Below are positions 1 to 8,783 of a DNA stretch of 64,000 nucleotides, piece by piece. Numbering within the stretch: position 1 is the first letter of the stretch; every line of letters begins with the position of its first letter. Below the pieces are notes generated by a model. The model was not told the origin of the DNA. It saw only the letters and a program-made list of their open reading frames with translations, and did not search any database. The position numbers and the translations under genes were made by a program. The stretch comes from Shewanella glacialipiscicola (GTDB lineage: Bacteria; Pseudomonadota; Gammaproteobacteria; Enterobacterales; Shewanellaceae), in the NCBI RefSeq assembly GCF_023283485.1, contig NZ_JAKILU010000004.1:186001-250000 (forward strand). The letters are read 5' to 3'.

Positions 1-660
1 GAATGGTTTGATGCGGGTCTACGCCGTATCAATGTCTCTGTGGATAGTTTAGATCCTAAAATGTTTTACCAGATCACTGGCGAGAATAAATTCGACGAAG
101 TGATGCGGGGCATTGATGCTGCTCTGACGGCAGGTTTTGAGCGCGTAAAGATTAACGCCGTACTGCTTAAAGGCTTAAACGATAAAGATTTACCCCGTTT
201 TTTGCATTGGATTAAAAATACACCTATCGATTTACGTTTCATCGAGTTGATGGAAACGGGCCTTGGCCGTGAGTATTTTGAAGCCCACCATTTGGCGGGA
301 GCAGATATTAAAGCCCAGTTACTGGCGGATGGTTGGCATTTAGATACGCCGAGCGCCGATGATGGTCCTGCGCAAAACTTTAGCCGCAGCGATTATAAGG
401 GGCGTATTGGTTTGATCATGCCCTATGCCAATAATTTCTGTGCGAGTTGCAATCGTCTGCGAGTCTCGGCTAAGGGGAAGTTACATTTATGCCTCTTTAC
501 CGAATCAGGTGTCGATTTACGTGATTTACTGCAGCACTCCAGTCAACAAGCAGAATTGATCGAGCGTTTGCACGGTCAATTAGCCCAGAAGAAAGAAACC
601 CATTATTTGCATCAAGGCATCACGGGTGTGACTCAGCATCTTGCCTCAATTGGCGGTTAG
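1..660 (+). CDS. moaA: GTP 3',8-cyclase MoaA, C-terminal part (5' end outside window)
   Basis: MoaA is the radical SAM enzyme that starts molybdenum cofactor synthesis, converting GTP to the 3',8-cyclo intermediate that MoaC turns into cyclic pyranopterin phosphate. The reading frame is open from base 1 (it begins EWFDAGLRRINVSVDSLDP), so 219 C-terminal residues are present. The N-terminal radical SAM CxxxCxxC cluster is outside the window. The second, GTP-binding [4Fe-4S] site is visible as CASCNRLRVS...LHLCLF (C-x2-C-x13-C), and the protein ends in the conserved Gly-Gly (LASIGG). It heads a moaA-moaC-moaD-moaE-modABC run on one strand; moaB is not in the run. Any Moco riboswitch would lie upstream of the window. 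Confidence 0.96.
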   Translation, partial: EWFDAGLRRINVSVDSLDPKMFYQITGENKFDEVMRGIDAALTAGFERVKINAVLLKGLNDKDLPRFLHWIKNTPIDLRFIELMETGLGREYFEAHHLAGADIKAQLLADGWHLDTPSADDGPAQNFSRSDYKGRIGLIMPYANNFCASCNRLRVSAKGKLHLCLFTESGVDLRDLLQHSSQQAELIERLHGQLAQKKETHYLHQGITGVTQHLASIGG

Positions 661-755
661 AGCAGGATTTTCGTTCTTTCACCGTCGATTTAGCGCGGGT
701 ATCAGTCTAATTTTCCTTGCACTTTGTTTTGACCTAACATTAAAGGATCGCTCCA

Positions 756-1232
756 ATGAGCAATGTATTTACTCATATTAATGCCGATGGCAATGCCCAT
801 ATGGTTGATGTAACCGAAAAAGCGGTAACTGAGCGTGAAGCCCGTGCAGAAGCCTTTATTGAGATGGCAAGCACTACCCTAGAAATGATTATGAGTGGTA
901 GCCACCATAAGGGTGATGTGTTTGCGACCGCGCGTATTGCGGGTATCCAAGCGGCTAAAAAAACCTCAGATCTTATTCCTCTATGTCATCCACTCATGCT
1001 GACTAAGGTTGAGGTTGATTTAGAAGCGCAGCCTGAACATAACCGCGTGCGGATCACTAGCCTATGCAAATTATCCGGTAAAACTGGCGTAGAAATGGAA
1101 GCCTTAACCGCGGCTTCTGTGGCGGCGTTAACTATCTACGATATGTGTAAAGCGGTGCAAAAAGATATGGTGATTTCCCAAGTGCGCTTACTGGAAAAAC
1201 GTGGCGGCAAATCGGGCCATTTTAAGGTTTAG
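756..1232 (+). CDS. moaC: Cyclic pyranopterin monophosphate synthase MoaC
   Basis: MoaC rearranges the MoaA product into cyclic pyranopterin monophosphate in the cytoplasm. The 158-residue length is usual for the family. Visible family motifs include [20 protein letters not shown] near residues 67-86 (the active-site KKT...LCHPL segment) and [20 protein letters not shown] near residues 110-129, followed by the conserved MCKAVQKDM. An AAGGA Shine-Dalgarno lies just before the ATG. It sits 95 bases after moaA and 23 bases before moaD, so it is probably cotranscribed with both. Confidence 0.97.
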   Translation: MSNVFTHINADGNAHMVDVTEKAVTEREARAEAFIEMASTTLEMIMSGSHHKGDVFATARIAGIQAAKKTSDLIPLCHPLMLTKVEVDLEAQPEHNRVRITSLCKLSGKTGVEMEALTAASVAALTIYDMCKAVQKDMVISQVRLLEKRGGKSGHFKV

Positions 1233-1255
1233 CGGATCAAAAACGAGAGAAAATT

Positions 1256-1507
1256 ATGATTAACGTGTTGTTTTTTGCTCAAGTTCGAGAATTATTAGGC
1301 ACGGCCAAGTTAAGTGTAGATGCGAGCGAACAAACGCAAACCGCCGAAGCACTACGGGCAATGCTAGCGACTACCGACGAAAAGTGGGCAAAAGTATTAA
1401 CCTCAGATAAGTTGCTGGTGGCAGTGAATCAGACCATGAGCCAATGGGATGCGCCAATTAAAGATGGCGATGAAGTTGCTTTCTTTCCACCCGTCACCGG
1501 AGGCTAA
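1256..1507 (+). CDS. moaD: Molybdopterin synthase sulfur carrier subunit MoaD
   Basis: This is the small ubiquitin-like subunit of molybdopterin synthase (83 residues). It carries sulfur as a C-terminal thiocarboxylate to MoaE, which builds the dithiolene of molybdopterin. The defining feature is the C-terminal Gly-Gly (PPVTGG), preceded by the DEVAFFPP segment typical of the family. The GGAGG covering its last codons serves as the Shine-Dalgarno of moaE one base later, so the two subunits are probably made by coupled translation. Confidence 0.96.
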   Translation: MINVLFFAQVRELLGTAKLSVDASEQTQTAEALRAMLATTDEKWAKVLTSDKLLVAVNQTMSQWDAPIKDGDEVAFFPPVTGG

Positions 1508-1508
1508 T

Positions 1509-1982
1509 ATGCGTTTATTACCCGCAGTGCGAGTGCAAGAGGTCGACTTTAATGTGCCTGATGAATATCGACAATTAATCCAAGACGATAGTGATGGTGC
1601 CGTGGTGACATTCGTCGGTAAAGTGCGTGATTTTAATGATGGTGCCGCCGTAACAGACTTAACTTTAGAGCACTATCCCGGTATGACAGAAGGCATACTC
1701 GAACAGATCGTTGTTGAAGCGCGTAGCCGTTGGCCGGTTAATAAAGTCACCGTTATCCACCGTGTTGGCACTATGGCATTAGGTGAACAAATCGTATTTA
1801 TTGGCGTAACGAGTGCCCATCGTAAAGCCGCTTTTGCTGCCTGTGAGTTCTTAATCGACTTTTTAAAAACCAAAGCGCCATTTTGGAAATTAGAAGCCGG
1901 CGTTCAAGGCCAAAGTTGGGTTGAGGCGAAAGATGCCGATGAACAAGCTGCTAAGCTGTGGCAGCACAAAGACTCGTTGTAA
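1509..1982 (+). CDS. moaE: Molybdopterin synthase catalytic subunit MoaE
   Basis: The large subunit of molybdopterin synthase uses MoaD thiocarboxylate to insert two sulfurs into cyclic pyranopterin phosphate. I place the start at the ATG at 1509, directly after the moaD stop and behind its GGAGG, giving 157 residues, near the family norm. A longer in-frame extension exists but would overlap moaD and lacks a ribosome site. Typical motifs are AVVTFVGKVRDFN (about residues 31-43), LEHYPGMTE, HRVGTMALGE and the C-terminal KTKAPFWKLE, whose lysines form the active site in the family. Confidence 0.95.
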   Translation: MRLLPAVRVQEVDFNVPDEYRQLIQDDSDGAVVTFVGKVRDFNDGAAVTDLTLEHYPGMTEGILEQIVVEARSRWPVNKVTVIHRVGTMALGEQIVFIGVTSAHRKAAFAACEFLIDFLKTKAPFWKLEAGVQGQSWVEAKDADEQAAKLWQHKDSL

Positions 1983-2049
1983 TTAGTCGCCGAGCAAGCG
2001 CTGTGTTTACAAGTGCTGGCTCAACATGAACATGGCCTAAGGTGATCCC

Positions 2050-2850
2050 ATGCAGAGTTTAACCCGTTTGTTCCATACTCTTGGTTTTACATTTTTGCTT
2101 TGCTTATCTATGGTGCCATTAGCGAGTCAGGCAGCGGATACCGCGCCGATTCCTGCGATTGCAGCCGCTGCCAATATTAAGTTTGCGCTGGATGATATTG
2201 TTAAAAACTTCACCGCAGAAACCGGCCTTAAAGTACGGGTGTCTTACGGTTCATCGGGCAACTTCGTTGCGCAAATTCAGCATGGTGCGCCGTTCGAAAT
2301 GCTACTTAGCGCCGATGAGCGTTATATTGCTGAGCTGAATAAAGTCGGTTTTACCCAAGACGAGGGAGTGATGTACGCCATTGGCCGTTTAGCTTTAGTC
2401 GCGCCCAAAAAGTCCCCCCTTACATTAGATATTGAACTTAATGGGCTAAAAACATTACTGGCATCGGGTAAGATTGAGCGGTTTGCGATTGCCAACCCTG
2501 ATCACGCACCCTATGGCGAAAGCGCTCGTGAGTTATTGAAAAAGTTCGGTTTATGGGATGATCTGCAAACCAAGTTGATTTTAGGTGAAAATGCCGCTCA
2601 AGCGGCACAATTTGCGGTGAGTGGCTCAACTCAGGGCGGAATTATTCCGTTATCATTGGCAATGGCACCGCAGTTTCAAGCATTAGGTCACTACGTGGCG
2701 CTACCTGCAAAGTTCCATACTCCGCTTTACCAACGTATGGCGCTTATGCCTAAAGCGAGCTCAACCGCTGAGCGTTTCTATCAATATCTGCAGTCTGATG
2801 CTGCCCGTGCCGTATTCACTCAATACGGTTTTGGTTTGCCAGTAAGTTAA
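2050..2850 (+). CDS. modA: Molybdate-binding periplasmic protein ModA
   Basis: ModA is the periplasmic solute-binding protein of the molybdate/tungstate ABC importer. The 266-residue product has a clear Sec signal peptide, with a hydrophobic core near residues 10-22 and probable cleavage after SQA (about residue 28). The mature protein starts with the class-typical AAAANIKFALDDI and contains YGSSGNFVAQIQHGAPFEML, where the serines of SSGN are the oxyanion-contacting residues in known ModA structures. It follows moaE by 67 bases and precedes modB by 8 bases. Linking cofactor synthesis directly to molybdate uptake suits a bacterium with many molybdoenzymes. Confidence 0.95.
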   Translation: MQSLTRLFHTLGFTFLLCLSMVPLASQAADTAPIPAIAAAANIKFALDDIVKNFTAETGLKVRVSYGSSGNFVAQIQHGAPFEMLLSADERYIAELNKVGFTQDEGVMYAIGRLALVAPKKSPLTLDIELNGLKTLLASGKIERFAIANPDHAPYGESARELLKKFGLWDDLQTKLILGENAAQAAQFAVSGSTQGGIIPLSLAMAPQFQALGHYVALPAKFHTPLYQRMALMPKASSTAERFYQYLQSDAARAVFTQYGFGLPVS

Positions 2851-2858
2851 GGATTTAA

Positions 2859-3539
2859 ATGGATTGGCAGGCACTGTGGTTATCGGTCAAACTCAGCAGT
2901 ATCACAGTATTAGTGCTAATACCGCTGGCAATACTCGCAGGGCGAACGTTGGCTTACCGCCAGTTTGTCGGCAAATCTTGGGTTGAGGCATTGATTATGG
3001 TGCCCTTGGTGTTACCGCCTACCGTGATTGGTTATTATTTATTAGTTGGGCTTGGTAGCCAAAGCTGGCTAGGGCAGTGGATTGAGCAACTGTTCGGCCA
3101 GCAGTTAGTGTTTCATTTCTCTGGGCTTGTTTTAGCTTCCGTTATCGTCAATATTCCCTTTGCAGTACAACCAATACAGCGCGCTTTTGAAGCTGTGCCT
3201 AATGATGTTCGTGACGCCGCAGCCTGTTGCGGTATGAGTCGGCTTAAAATTCTGCTTAAGATTGAACTGCCTATGGTGTGGCCAGGCGTATTGACTGCAC
3301 TCGTGTTGTGTTTTTCCCACGTGTTAGGCGAGTTTGGTGTTGTGCTTATGATGGGCGGTAATATCGCTGGTGAGACTAAGACTATTTCAATTGCTATCTA
3401 CGACAGTGTGCAAGCCTTTGATTTTAAAGCGGCTGGTATTATGTCGTTAGTATTATTGCTGTTTGCCGTCACGGCGTTAGCGTTGACCACTAGTTTATCG
3501 CGGCGCTTAGGAGGTCAGCGTGGCGCAAATCATCGCTGA
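2859..3539 (+). CDS. modB: Molybdate ABC transporter permease ModB
   Basis: This is the inner-membrane channel subunit of the molybdate importer, 226 residues, with about five or six predicted membrane helices. The EAA loop that docks on the ATPase is visible as DAAACCGMSRLKILLKIELP, about residues 119-138. The motif PLVLPPTVIGYYLL near residue 50 is characteristic of ModB/CysU-type permeases. The 3' end overlaps modC by 20 bases, implying coupled translation. Confidence 0.95.
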   Translation: MDWQALWLSVKLSSITVLVLIPLAILAGRTLAYRQFVGKSWVEALIMVPLVLPPTVIGYYLLVGLGSQSWLGQWIEQLFGQQLVFHFSGLVLASVIVNIPFAVQPIQRAFEAVPNDVRDAAACCGMSRLKILLKIELPMVWPGVLTALVLCFSHVLGEFGVVLMMGGNIAGETKTISIAIYDSVQAFDFKAAGIMSLVLLLFAVTALALTTSLSRRLGGQRGANHR

Positions 3540-4623
3540 TCTGCATTGCCAGATCCATAATCATAAACACATCAAACTCAATGCTGATTTTCGCTGCAAA
3601 GCGGGTGAAGTGTTAGCTGTGGTCGGCCCTTCTGGCGGCGGAAAAACGACGCTATTAAGGATGATAGCAGGGTTAAACCATCCCGATATTGGGCAGATAA
3701 ATTTTGGTGCAAAGCCTTGGTTTAATAGCGAAACCCGCATCGCCTTGAGCCCACAGCAACGCCATATTGGTTATATGCCACAACATTTTGGCTTATTTCC
3801 TAATCTCACCGCCTTAGAAAATGTGGTCGCAGGGCTTGATCATATACCTAAGGCTGCGCGCATCCCACGTGCAAAAGATTGGCTCGAACGAGTGAATTTG
3901 CACGGTTTACCCGATAGATTACCCGCACAGTTATCCGGTGGACAGCGGCAACGCGTTGCTTTGGCACGAGCATTAGCCCGTGAACCGTCGGTTTTGTTGT
4001 TAGATGAACCTTTTTCAGCGGTAGACAGAGAAACTCGGGAACGTTTGTATCTTGAGCTTGCTCGCCTCAAAGAGCAGTTATTATGCCCAGTTATCATGGT
4101 TACCCATGATTTAAATGAAGCCTTATTACTGGCCGATTCGATGATTTTGATTAGCCAAGGACAAATGCTACAACAGGGTGCGCCCTTTGATGTATTGTCG
4201 CGGCCACGCAACGAAGCCGTTGCAAGGCAAATGGGGCTGAGAAATATTTTTGACGGTGAAGTCGTCTTCCAAGACGATACTAAAAATTTAACCTGGCTTA
4301 AATTTGGTGAGCAGCTCATTGCCTGTGATTATGGTAAAAATTTTACGGTAGGCTCACGTGTTCGTTGGGCGATTCCTAATCAGGGTATCCGCTTTAATTC
4401 GATTTCTAACAGACGTTTATGCCGCAGCTTTAATAAGTTGGATGTCACCATCGACACTATGTTAGTGATGGGTGAATCTGTACGGCTTATTTGTTATGTC
4501 ACCGGCACTCAGTTACAACTCAATACTGAAGTCTCGTTGCATTTTGCCCAAAAGCTTGCACTCGCTAAAGGAATGCAAACGACAGTGGCGCTAAAATCAG
4601 AGCAAATTCATATTTTAGAATAA
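3520..4623 (+). CDS. modC: Molybdate ABC transporter ATP-binding protein ModC
   Basis: This ATPase drives molybdate import. The start is a GTG at 3520 behind AGGAGG that lies inside modB. The 367-residue product has Walker A GPSGGGKTT, signature LSGGQRQR, Walker B LLLDEP and the H-loop VTHD. After about residue 230 comes a C-terminal TOBE/Mop-like region that binds molybdate in ModC proteins and allows feedback control. It is slightly longer than E. coli ModC. It is the last gene of the moa-mod run; no clear intrinsic terminator follows. Confidence 0.95.
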   Translation: MAQIIADLHCQIHNHKHIKLNADFRCKAGEVLAVVGPSGGGKTTLLRMIAGLNHPDIGQINFGAKPWFNSETRIALSPQQRHIGYMPQHFGLFPNLTALENVVAGLDHIPKAARIPRAKDWLERVNLHGLPDRLPAQLSGGQRQRVALARALAREPSVLLLDEPFSAVDRETRERLYLELARLKEQLLCPVIMVTHDLNEALLLADSMILISQGQMLQQGAPFDVLSRPRNEAVARQMGLRNIFDGEVVFQDDTKNLTWLKFGEQLIACDYGKNFTVGSRVRWAIPNQGIRFNSISNRRLCRSFNKLDVTIDTMLVMGESVRLICYVTGTQLQLNTEVSLHFAQKLALAKGMQTTVALKSEQIHILE

Positions 4624-4928
4624 CCTAGATGATCAAAGCTTAATCTTGTTTCCATCGGTGTTTCAGCTGGCATTAGGTAGACTTAACGCATTAGCCACAA
4701 CATGATTGCTATTAGGCTTGGGAGTTGGCCGCCGAGTCGATACAACAATGCCATTGTTTAGCTATTTTATGGTCAAATTTAAGTTGAAATAGTCGTAAAG
4801 TGATTTTATATCCAGTAACAAATGATTGCGTGGGCTAGCTAGAGGCTGAATGCAGCAATAATAGGCTCCATCAACTTCTAGCAGCTCGTCCCATAAGATA
4901 CAACTTAGCTGATTTATAGGGAGGAGCC
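4624..4928. other. Intergenic region modC to PepSY-type gene
   Basis: About 305 bases with no credible gene on either strand. It contains the promoter-like sequence listed at 4784-4812 and a GGGAGGAG ribosome-binding site just before 4929. I see no clear terminator for the moa-mod operon and no ModE-type palindrome. Confidence 0.6.
4784..4812 (+). promoter_or_regulatory. Possible sigma-70 promoter for the PepSY/two-component genes
   Basis: TTGAAA at 4784-4789 is followed 17 bases later by TATATC at 4807-4812, a fair match to the -35/-10 consensus with ideal spacing. It would give a leader of about 110 bases before 4929. This is judged by eye only. Confidence 0.35.
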
Positions 4929-5450
4929 ATGAGATTATGGTTGCTAGGATTCATGTTGGTATCTGGGATTGCTAGTGCGGCCCAGAGCATGTATTCGATG
5001 TTTGCGGCGGGTGATTATGTTCAACCGCTGAGCGTTATGCAGCAGATTGAAAAAGGGTTCTCTGGCGTGATAGCCGAATTTGAGATGGAGACGCAAGAGG
5101 GCGAGTTAGTCTACCAATTTGAGCTGATTAACCCTTTAGCTAATTCTATTACTCGGTTTGAATATCGTGCACGTGATGGCAAGTTACTGAAACAAAAGGC
5201 AAGCAAAGTCAGTGCTGATGATCTGGCTGAGGTTGAGGCCGCACGTTTGATTGCCGCAAAAAATCAAACATTTTCAGGCATAATCGCGAAGGCGATTAAA
5301 GAGCGTAAGGCTTTTTTGACCGAAGCAAAATTAGATCACGACTTAGGTATCAGTTACTTAGAGATTAAATTGTTGGATGATACGGGTAAGTTTAAATTGG
5401 CTTTCGATGTTGATAATTTACGGCCATTACCTTTACTCCAATGGGATTAA
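4929..5450 (+). CDS. Secreted PepSY-type protein upstream of a two-component system
   Basis: A 173-residue protein with a signal peptide (hydrophobic residues 3-16, probable cleavage after ASA near residue 17). The mature part looks like two PepSY-type modules: one near residues 35-100, ending YRARDGKLLKQ, the other near residues 105-170, ending with a DNLRPLPL tail. PepSY proteins are periplasmic and often sit beside OmpR/EnvZ-type systems, acting on signalling or proteases. Here the stop is 50 bases before the response regulator, so the three genes probably form one unit. The exact role is unknown; the family call is from pattern recognition and moderate. Confidence 0.75.
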   Translation: MRLWLLGFMLVSGIASAAQSMYSMFAAGDYVQPLSVMQQIEKGFSGVIAEFEMETQEGELVYQFELINPLANSITRFEYRARDGKLLKQKASKVSADDLAEVEAARLIAAKNQTFSGIIAKAIKERKAFLTEAKLDHDLGISYLEIKLLDDTGKFKLAFDVDNLRPLPLLQWD

Positions 5451-5500
5451 CCCCCCTAAATTTATTGCCCGTATTTAACATTGAGGAGCGCAACATACAG

Positions 5501-6178
5501 ATGAAAATACTTTTAGTAGAAGATGATGCGACGACGATTGATTACATCGTCAAAGGATTTCTCGAGCAGGGCCACAATATCGAAACCGCCAGTGATGGCC
5601 ATCAAGGTCTATCATTAGCGACCAGCAGTCAGTATGACTTAGTGATTCTCGATCGTATGTTACCCCAGCTCGATGGCCTAAAATTACTCGCCGCCTTAAG
5701 GGCAACAGGTAATCAAACACCAGTGCTGATTTTATCAGCCTTAGCGCACGTCGATGAGCGAGTGAAAGGCTTGCGTGCGGGTGGCGATGATTATATGACT
5801 AAGCCATTTGCCTTCTCTGAGCTGCTGGTACGCGCCGAAAAATTGATGCACCGTGGTCAGTCTGTGCCTGTGACGACGGATCTCGTGGTCGGTAGTTTAA
5901 AGATGGAGTTACTGACCCGTAATGTGACGTTAGATGGGCAAGAGTTGCTGCTGCAACCCAAAGAATTCCAGCTACTCAAGTATTTGATGGAACATGCAAA
6001 TCAAGTCATTAGTCGGACTTTGTTATTCGAAGCTGTGTGGGATTATCATTTTGATCCACGCACTAACGTGATTGATGTGCATATCGCCAAGTTACGCCGT
6101 AAATTTGAAGAGCTAGGCCATGGTGAATTGATTGAAACCGTGAGAGGAGCGGGTTATCGCTTACGACAAAGGCATTAA
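5501..6178 (+). CDS. OmpR/PhoB-family response regulator
   Basis: A DNA-binding response regulator of 225 residues. The receiver domain (1-115) has acidic pocket E7-D8-D9, phospho-acceptor D51 (LVILDRMLP), S79 and K101 (MTKPF). The C-terminal winged helix (about 125-223) has LLQPKEFQLLKYLMEHA, TNVIDVHIAKLRRK and VRGAGYRL. The start is the ATG at 5501 with GAGGAG about 12 bases upstream; an in-frame longer version from 5441 would overlap the preceding gene and lacks family similarity at its N-terminus. It is translationally adjacent to the histidine kinase. Confidence 0.95.
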   Translation: MKILLVEDDATTIDYIVKGFLEQGHNIETASDGHQGLSLATSSQYDLVILDRMLPQLDGLKLLAALRATGNQTPVLILSALAHVDERVKGLRAGGDDYMTKPFAFSELLVRAEKLMHRGQSVPVTTDLVVGSLKMELLTRNVTLDGQELLLQPKEFQLLKYLMEHANQVISRTLLFEAVWDYHFDPRTNVIDVHIAKLRRKFEELGHGELIETVRGAGYRLRQRH

Positions 6179-7484
6179 GCCTTACCAGAGCAGCGCCTGG
6201 CGTATCACAATTGTCTTTTCGACCTTAGTGACTGTGATCATTGGGGCGCTGTTATTTACGCTTTATCGACAGTTGATTATCGAGCAACAGTACCAAGTAA
6301 CGCAGTCTTTAGAGTCTGAGACTCAGCGTTATCAGCAACTTGCCCTAACGGTTGATCGCCGTAGTTTTGCCGCTCAAATCCGCGCCGCCGATCCCCAAAC
6401 CGCCCTGATCGCTTGGCGTGATAGTTACGATATGGTCGGCGCTTTAAGTTTTATGCCCGAAGATATGCCCATGTTGCCGCAAACGCGGGACTTTCCCATT
6501 TTAACCGGTGGTCCAGATAAGCTACACATTCTTACTGGTGGCCTAGTGATGACCCGTTACGGCCCAGTACTCATTGCGACCCGTACCGATAACTTAGCCA
6601 CGTTAATTGATAAGTTTATCAGTGCCGCAGCCACGGCAGTCATGCTTACCATAGTGTTGACCTTAGCGTTTGGCTATCTATTTTCTAAGGCAATTTTACG
6701 TCGATTGGTGCAATACAATCGTTTAAGTGAGCAGATTGAACGCGGCCATTACAATACTCGTTTACCCTTGAGTTGGCGTCAGGATGAATTTGATATGCTG
6801 GCGCTACAGTTTAATAACGTGCTAGATATTCTCGAAAATAACCTGTTGGCAGTGCGCGGTGCGACCGATAATATTGCCCACGATTTACGTACTCCACTAT
6901 CCCACATCCGTATTGGCCTTGAAGAATTAGCGAGCAAGCCCAGTGATGAGATTAGCGAAGGTTGCGCTATTTTGACCGAGGAACTCGATCATTGTTTGGC
7001 GACATTTGATGCCATGTTGTCGCTCACCCGTATTGAAGAGGGCCAGCAGACACTCGATTTACAAGAGCTTAGCTTAGCGCAACTTTGTACCGACTTATTG
7101 GATATGGCCGATGCCGTGGCTGAGTCCAATGAGCAAACCTTGAGCTTATCTTTATTGTCTGATTATAAAGTGTTTGGCGATAAGTATTTATTATTCCAAG
7201 CATTATATAACCTTGTCGATAATGCAATGAAGTATTCAGGCCAAGGCGCACGCATAGAGATAATCCAATCTGGCCCACAAATTCAGATCCGCGATAATGG
7301 TCCAGGTATTCCCGACGACAGTAAAGAAAGAGTATTCGAACGTTTAGTGCGCCTCGATCCTAGCCGGCATTTGCAGGGCACTGGATTAGGATTATCTATG
7401 GTCAAAGCGATTCTCTCACGTCACAATGCTAAAATTACTCTCACAGATAATCATCCCGGCTTAGTGGTTACTATTACCTTTTAA
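6174..7484 (+). CDS. Sensor histidine kinase (EnvZ/QseC type), probable unusual start
   Basis: Membrane histidine kinase partner of the preceding regulator. Order of parts: TM1, a periplasmic loop of about 110 residues, TM2, HAMP, H-box NIAHDLRTPLSH (phospho-His), N-box LVDNAMKYS, G1 RDNGPGIP, G2 GTGLGLSM. The first ATG/GTG/TTG in the frame is GTG at 6228, but starting there leaves only about 12 hydrophobic residues for TM1. The same frame is open upstream and reads KPYQSSAWRITIVFSTLV, restoring a full helix. I therefore place the start at ATT 6174, whose last base is the first base of the regulator's TAA. The start is the uncertain part; the gene identity is not. Confidence 0.85.
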   Translation: MKPYQSSAWRITIVFSTLVTVIIGALLFTLYRQLIIEQQYQVTQSLESETQRYQQLALTVDRRSFAAQIRAADPQTALIAWRDSYDMVGALSFMPEDMPMLPQTRDFPILTGGPDKLHILTGGLVMTRYGPVLIATRTDNLATLIDKFISAAATAVMLTIVLTLAFGYLFSKAILRRLVQYNRLSEQIERGHYNTRLPLSWRQDEFDMLALQFNNVLDILENNLLAVRGATDNIAHDLRTPLSHIRIGLEELASKPSDEISEGCAILTEELDHCLATFDAMLSLTRIEEGQQTLDLQELSLAQLCTDLLDMADAVAESNEQTLSLSLLSDYKVFGDKYLLFQALYNLVDNAMKYSGQGARIEIIQSGPQIQIRDNGPGIPDDSKERVFERLVRLDPSRHLQGTGLGLSMVKAILSRHNAKITLTDNHPGLVVTITF

Positions 7485-7518
7485 GCAGATATCCCACCTT
7501 TTAAACGCCGAGCAACCC

Positions 7519-8211
7519 ATGTATCGAATCATAGCCGATGAGGCTGATTTTCTTATTATTTCTAAATCAGCCAATGTTCATTTCCATAGTCAAGACGGCG
7601 CAGCTGGCGTAGTAGCGCAAGCTGAACAAGATCTCGGTATTAAGCTTTTTGCCGTGCATAGACTCGATACGCCTACCTCAGGCCTATTGATTTTGGCTAA
7701 GAGTGCTGTTGCCGCCAGACAATTTACCGAATTGTTTACAGCCCATAAAGTGCAGAAATATTATCTTGCCCTTGCGACAGGTAAACCGAAAAAGAAGCAA
7801 GGCTGGGTGATTGGTGATATGGCAAAGTCGCGTCGCAGTATGTTTAAGTTATTACGGACAATAGATAATCCCGCAATAACGCAGTTTTTCTCCTTGAGTG
7901 CCGCTGAGGGATTGCGTTTATATTTGCTTAAACCACACTCAGGTAAAACGCATCAATTACGAGTCGCTTTGGCAAGTTTAGGCGTACCCATTTTGGGTGA
8001 TGATTTGTACGGCGGTGAGGCCGCAGAACGATGTTATCTGCATGCCTATTGTCTACATTTTCGCTATGGCGATGCGGTTGCGGGTTGGCGTGATTACGCT
8101 TATCGGGATTTACCGACCCAAGGTGAATATTTTATGGCAGATAGCGTTACAAAAGCCCTAGTCGCGTGGTACAAGCCCGATACATTAGCTTGGCCGACTA
8201 AAGGAGATTAA
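7519..8211 (+). CDS. RluA-family pseudouridine synthase (TIGR01621-like)
   Basis: Converts uridine to pseudouridine in RNA; the exact RNA position cannot be read from the sequence. The 230-residue protein contains the RluA catalytic motif HRLDTPTSGLLILAK, with catalytic D50, then YYLALATGKP and the C-terminal KPHSGKTHQLRVALASLG and PILGDDLYG segments that close the active site. It lacks an N-terminal S4 domain, which fits the short single-domain subgroup. It follows the kinase by 34 bases and may be cotranscribed. Confidence 0.92.
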   Translation: MYRIIADEADFLIISKSANVHFHSQDGAAGVVAQAEQDLGIKLFAVHRLDTPTSGLLILAKSAVAARQFTELFTAHKVQKYYLALATGKPKKKQGWVIGDMAKSRRSMFKLLRTIDNPAITQFFSLSAAEGLRLYLLKPHSGKTHQLRVALASLGVPILGDDLYGGEAAERCYLHAYCLHFRYGDAVAGWRDYAYRDLPTQGEYFMADSVTKALVAWYKPDTLAWPTKGD

Positions 8212-8503
8212 TGCGGCACCACTGTTTTAATAGAAGTTTAATCCGCTGGGTAGAGACGATCTCGGCTAGCTAACTTGTAGGGTACTGGGCTTTTAGTGCT
8301 TATGGCTAAGCTGATGCATGCATAGCTAAACGGATACTTTAAGATACTCAATATCAGATGATATCGGTGTTAAAAACACACATTTATCATATTTCAGCTT
8401 TCGTTTGAAACTTCAATCTCACTAAAGTGATTGCAAATTCTGAGGCTTACTGCGAAATTAGTCATGAATATTAGGATTTAAGTGATTTTAAGGAGATGCC
8501 ATT

Positions 8504-8671
8504 ATGGATACAAACAAACTACTTTTAGTGATTATTGCCATTTTACTGCCACCCGTAGGTGTATTTTTAAAGGCGGGAGCGGGAAAGGATTTGTTGATCA
8601 ACATCGTCCTTTGTTTAATTTTTTGGTTTCCGGGCTTGTTGCACGCGCTTTGGGTGGTGACGAAGGACTAA
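8504..8671 (+). CDS. Pmp3/YqaE-family small membrane protein
   Basis: A 55-residue hydrophobic protein preceded by an excellent AAGGAGAT ribosome site. It reads MDTNKLLLVIIAILLPPVGV, then a short GAGKDLLINI loop, then a second helix ending FWFPGLLHALWVV. Two short membrane helices with the PPVGVFLK and FPGLLHALWV motifs are diagnostic of the UPF0057/Pmp3 stress-associated family. Members affect membrane potential and salt tolerance in other organisms; the function here is inferred from the family. It stands alone, with about 290 bases before it (no gene or clear signal seen) and a terminator after it. Confidence 0.9.
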   Translation: MDTNKLLLVIIAILLPPVGVFLKAGAGKDLLINIVLCLIFWFPGLLHALWVVTKD

Positions 8672-8730
8672 TTCCAATTGCTATGCAGATATAACGCTTG
8701 CGAACGATAGCGATATAAAATATAAAATAT

Positions 8731-8760
8731 AAAAAAGCGCAATAAAATTGCGCTTTTTTT
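8731..8760. terminator. Bidirectional intrinsic terminator
   Basis: AAAAAAGCGCAAT and ATTGCGCTTTTTT form a stem around a 3-4 base loop. It lies between the Pmp3-type gene (plus strand) and the 3' end of the TonB receptor gene (minus strand) and can serve both. Confidence 0.85.
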
Positions 8761-8783
8761 GCATTTAAAAACAGTAGATTAAC

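Noticed and set aside
3840..4319. Long open frame on the minus strand inside modC
   Set aside because: It is the antisense shadow of a clear ABC ATPase gene; the translation is Ser/Arg-rich without any motif.
8482..8694. 70-codon frame over the Pmp3-type gene
   Set aside because: It is the wrong frame; the adjacent frame from 8504 has the ribosome site and recognisable family motifs.
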